Assembly: GCF_020381325.1 (NCBI RefSeq)
Contig: NZ_JAGSPI010000014.1
Location: 1 to 51,495, forward strand
Length of the DNA stretch: 51,495 nucleotides
Direction: 5' to 3'
DNA from: Providencia vermicola
GTDB lineage: Bacteria > Pseudomonadota > Gammaproteobacteria > Enterobacterales > Enterobacteriaceae
Made by a program: the position numbers and the translations under genes. Below the pieces are notes generated by a model. The model saw nothing but the letters and a program-made list of their open reading frames with translations. It had not been told where the DNA came from and did not search any database. Position 1 is the first letter of the stretch, and the number at the start of each line of letters is the position of its first letter. Positions 49,952 to 51,495 of this stretch are shown in pieces.

Positions 49952-50791
49952 GTGGACAGCGAGTTATTGAGAACTTTTTTAGAGGTTAGCAAGACTAGGC
50001 ACTTTGGCAGAGCCGCGGAATCACTCTACTTAACGCAATCTGCTGTCAGCTTTCGTATCCGACAGTTAGAGACTCAACTCGGCACCAGTTTATTCACTCG
50101 TCATAGAAATAATATTCGATTAACTGCCGCTGGTGAGCGATTAGTGCCGTATGCTGAATCGTTGATGAACACCTGGTTACAAGCCAAAAAAGAAATTTCC
50201 CATGCATCACAGCATACAGAGCTTTCAGTCGGTGCTACCGCTTCTCTGTGGGAAGGCTACCTCACCGACTGGGTGGAAGCGCTTTATACTCAGCATGATG
50301 AATTACGATTAGAAGCGCGAGTGTCGACCCGACAGTCTCTCGTAAAACAACTACACTCAAGAGAATTAGATTTACTCATTGCCACTGAGCCGCCAAAAAT
50401 GGATGAGTTCGAAAGTACGATTATTGGAACTATCGAGCTGCAACTAATGGCTTCACAAAAAAATATTGCTTTGACAAACTATAATTACATAAAACTAGAG
50501 TGGGGGGCTGATTTTCATCCAAAAAATGAATCTGCACTAACTCAAGATGATACACCAGTGATGATCACGACATCCGCTCATATTACCCGTCAATTACTTC
50601 CTGTATCACTTTCAGCGGCATTTTTACCCGCACATTGGATACATCAATATCCTGCACTGAAAACGCTGTCAGAATCCCCTATAAGTAAGCCACTCTATGC
50701 AGTATGGTTACAAAAAAATGATCAACAGGCTCTTATTAATCAATTGATTAAAACACCAATAAAAAATGCGCCGTTGCACGAAACTAATTAA
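49952..50791 (+). CDS. hdfR: LysR-type regulator HdfR
   Basis: H-NS-dependent flhDC regulator of the LysR family, 279 residues as in E. coli. The GTG start (49952) follows a GGAG at 49942-49945; a TTG start 4 codons upstream is in frame but lies before that site. The helix-turn-helix includes [20 protein letters not shown] (19-38), nearly identical to E. coli; the effector domain is more divergent. In E. coli HdfR represses the flagellar master operon and activates gltBD. Divergent from maoP. Confidence 0.95.
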   Translation: MDSELLRTFLEVSKTRHFGRAAESLYLTQSAVSFRIRQLETQLGTSLFTRHRNNIRLTAAGERLVPYAESLMNTWLQAKKEISHASQHTELSVGATASLWEGYLTDWVEALYTQHDELRLEARVSTRQSLVKQLHSRELDLLIATEPPKMDEFESTIIGTIELQLMASQKNIALTNYNYIKLEWGADFHPKNESALTQDDTPVMITTSAHITRQLLPVSLSAAFLPAHWIHQYPALKTLSESPISKPLYAVWLQKNDQQALINQLIKTPIKNAPLHETN

Positions 50792-50892
50792 GCAAAATGA
50801 ATTATTTGCTCATTCTGTTTCTCGATGATGGTATTAAATACCCTAAAACATATTCTATCTGCTTAAGGTGAACTCAAAAGCTATTAAAATAG

Positions 50893-50913
50893 AGCCTAAG
50901 ATAGGTTTTTATT
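50893..50913 (+). terminator. Possible weak terminator of hdfR
   Basis: AGCCTA, loop AGA, TAGGTT (50893-50907), then TTTATTG. The stem has only 6 bp including one G-U pair, about 100 bases after hdfR. Confidence 0.45.
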
Positions 50914-51219
50914 GATAAATAAGGGCCTACCAACTCCAATCGCACCCTTACCCTTAATTTAATTTTCTGAATCCTTTTAGCAAAATACATAAGCGCGGAT
51001 TTCTTTATTCTGATATCGCCCTTTTCCTTGGTATTCAAATATAACAGACCAGAGAGATAAGTAATAATTTAGTGCCATACTAATACGATGGAATAATTTG
51101 ATTATATATCAATCATTAAGAAGTGATAATCAATAGCATTTTTGTTAGAATTTGAAGAAAGCAAGAGTGGTAATAATAGATAAGGTGCAATAATGAAAAG
51201 ATGTTCGTAAAATTTAGAT

Positions 51220-51249
51220 AAAGAAAAACCCGATTAATATAACCGGGTT
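51220..51249 (-). terminator. Terminator of the rRNA operon
   Basis: On the minus strand AACCCGGTTA, loop TAT, TAATCGGGTT (51227-51249) forms a 10-bp stem with one G-U pair, followed by TTTC. It lies about 40 bases after tRNA-Trp and would end the rRNA operon transcript coming from the right. Confidence 0.88.
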
Positions 51250-51288
51250 ATCAATAGATACTTCTTTTATTATTACTTAATTGGTAAC

Positions 51289-51364
51289 TGGCAGGGGCGG
51301 AGAGACTCGAACTCCCAACACCCGGTTTTGGAGACCGGTGCTCTACCAATTGAACTACGCCCCT
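51289..51364 (-). tRNA. trpT: tRNA-Trp (anticodon CCA)
   Basis: A 76-base tRNA with acceptor AGGGGCG/CGCCCCT, anticodon CCA and encoded CCA end, practically identical to E. coli trpT. It is the last gene of the rRNA operon, 8 bases after aspT. Confidence 0.98.
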
Positions 51365-51372
51365 AAATTAAG

Positions 51373-51449
51373 TGGCGGAACGGACGGGACTCGAACCCGC
51401 GACCCCCTGCGTGACAGGCAGGTATTCTAACCAACTGAACTACCGCTCC
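51373..51449 (-). tRNA. aspT: tRNA-Asp (anticodon GUC)
   Basis: A 77-base tRNA with acceptor GGAGCGG/CCGTTCC, anticodon GTC and encoded CCA. In E. coli aspT-trpT end the rrnC operon next to hdfR; the identical order here identifies this as the distal end of an rRNA operon. Confidence 0.98.
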
Positions 51450-51495
51450 ACTTATTCTTTCGCCTTTCGGCTGCTTATCATGCTTACACAATAAG
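51450..51495. other. Spacer between tRNA-Asp and the expected 5S rRNA gene
   Basis: 46 bases at the right edge with no gene. By synteny the 5S rRNA gene lies just to the right on the minus strand. The edge probably reflects assembly collapse at a repeated rRNA operon. Confidence 0.6.

Larger units (their letters stand above)
50792..51288. other. Intergenic region between hdfR and the rRNA-operon tRNAs
   Basis: About 500 bp of AT-rich sequence between convergent hdfR and trpT. It contains a weak hdfR terminator and the strong operon terminator listed separately. No open frame, RNA or repeat stands out. Confidence 0.6.

Noticed and set aside
51451-51495. CTTATT and AATAAG at the two ends of the last 45 bases as a terminal inverted repeat
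   Set aside because: Six bases is within chance for AT-rich sequence, and the context is an ordinary tRNA-5S spacer.

Overview
The window reads as a stretch of core chromosome from a gammaproteobacterium of the order Enterobacterales. It is moderately AT-rich, and its proteins are very close to but distinct from the Escherichia coli orthologues. Gene content, AT bias and divergence fit the Morganellaceae, most likely Providencia; that genus call is inference. Gene order follows the E. coli 85-minute region almost exactly, from uvrD to the distal tRNAs of an rRNA operon (rrnC in E. coli).

Layout, left to right. 1-54 is not genomic: it is an Illumina Nextera (Tn5) adapter followed by a second mosaic end, so the left edge is an untrimmed contig end. 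238-5847 (minus strand) holds lptM-dapF-yigA-xerC-yigB, then uvrD behind its own LexA-type promoter and leader hairpin. 6073-13752 has cyaY, the convergent cyaA (TTG start, CRP site) and the divergent hemCDXY operon. 14003-15418 holds a small unrecognised membrane protein, the sRNA gene glmZ with a sigma-54 promoter and three GlrR-type sites, and the tRNA cluster argX-hisR-leuT-proM. 15586-16962 is the threonine/serine permease thrP (yifK). 17275-30168 is the complete 12-gene enterobacterial common antigen (ECA) operon wecA-wzzE-wecB-wecC-rffG-rffH-wecD-wecE-wzxE-wecF-wzyE-wecG, transcribed leftwards. 30764-38040 has rho and trxA (minus), rhlB and gppA (plus), and rep (minus). 38293-47413 is the isoleucine/valine region: ilvC and divergent ilvY, then ilvLGMEDA with a complete attenuator and an intact ilvG. 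47893-50791 has comM (yifB), maoP (yifE) and hdfR. 51289-51449 carries tRNA-Trp and tRNA-Asp, the promoter-distal tRNAs of an rRNA operon whose 5S gene should lie just past the right edge.

How the genes work together. The ECA operon encodes the making of UDP-ManNAcA (WecB, WecC) and dTDP-Fuc4NAc (RffH, RffG, WecE, WecD), assembly of the lipid-linked trisaccharide (WecA, WecG, WecF), flipping (WzxE), polymerisation (WzyE) and chain-length control (WzzE). GlmZ, encoded nearby, activates glmS and so the supply of amino sugars that feed UDP-GlcNAc, the first ECA substrate. The ilv genes make the branched-chain amino acids, with attenuation on ilvGMEDA and IlvY activation on ilvC. HemC and HemD make uroporphyrinogen III.

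I found no mobile element, prophage, CRISPR array, defence system or foreign island, and no broken genes. The best material for a second look is regulatory: the glmZ control region, the uvrD leader, a candidate CRP-S site before comM, an ops-like element before wecA, the long rho leader, and the small membrane-protein gene at 14003.
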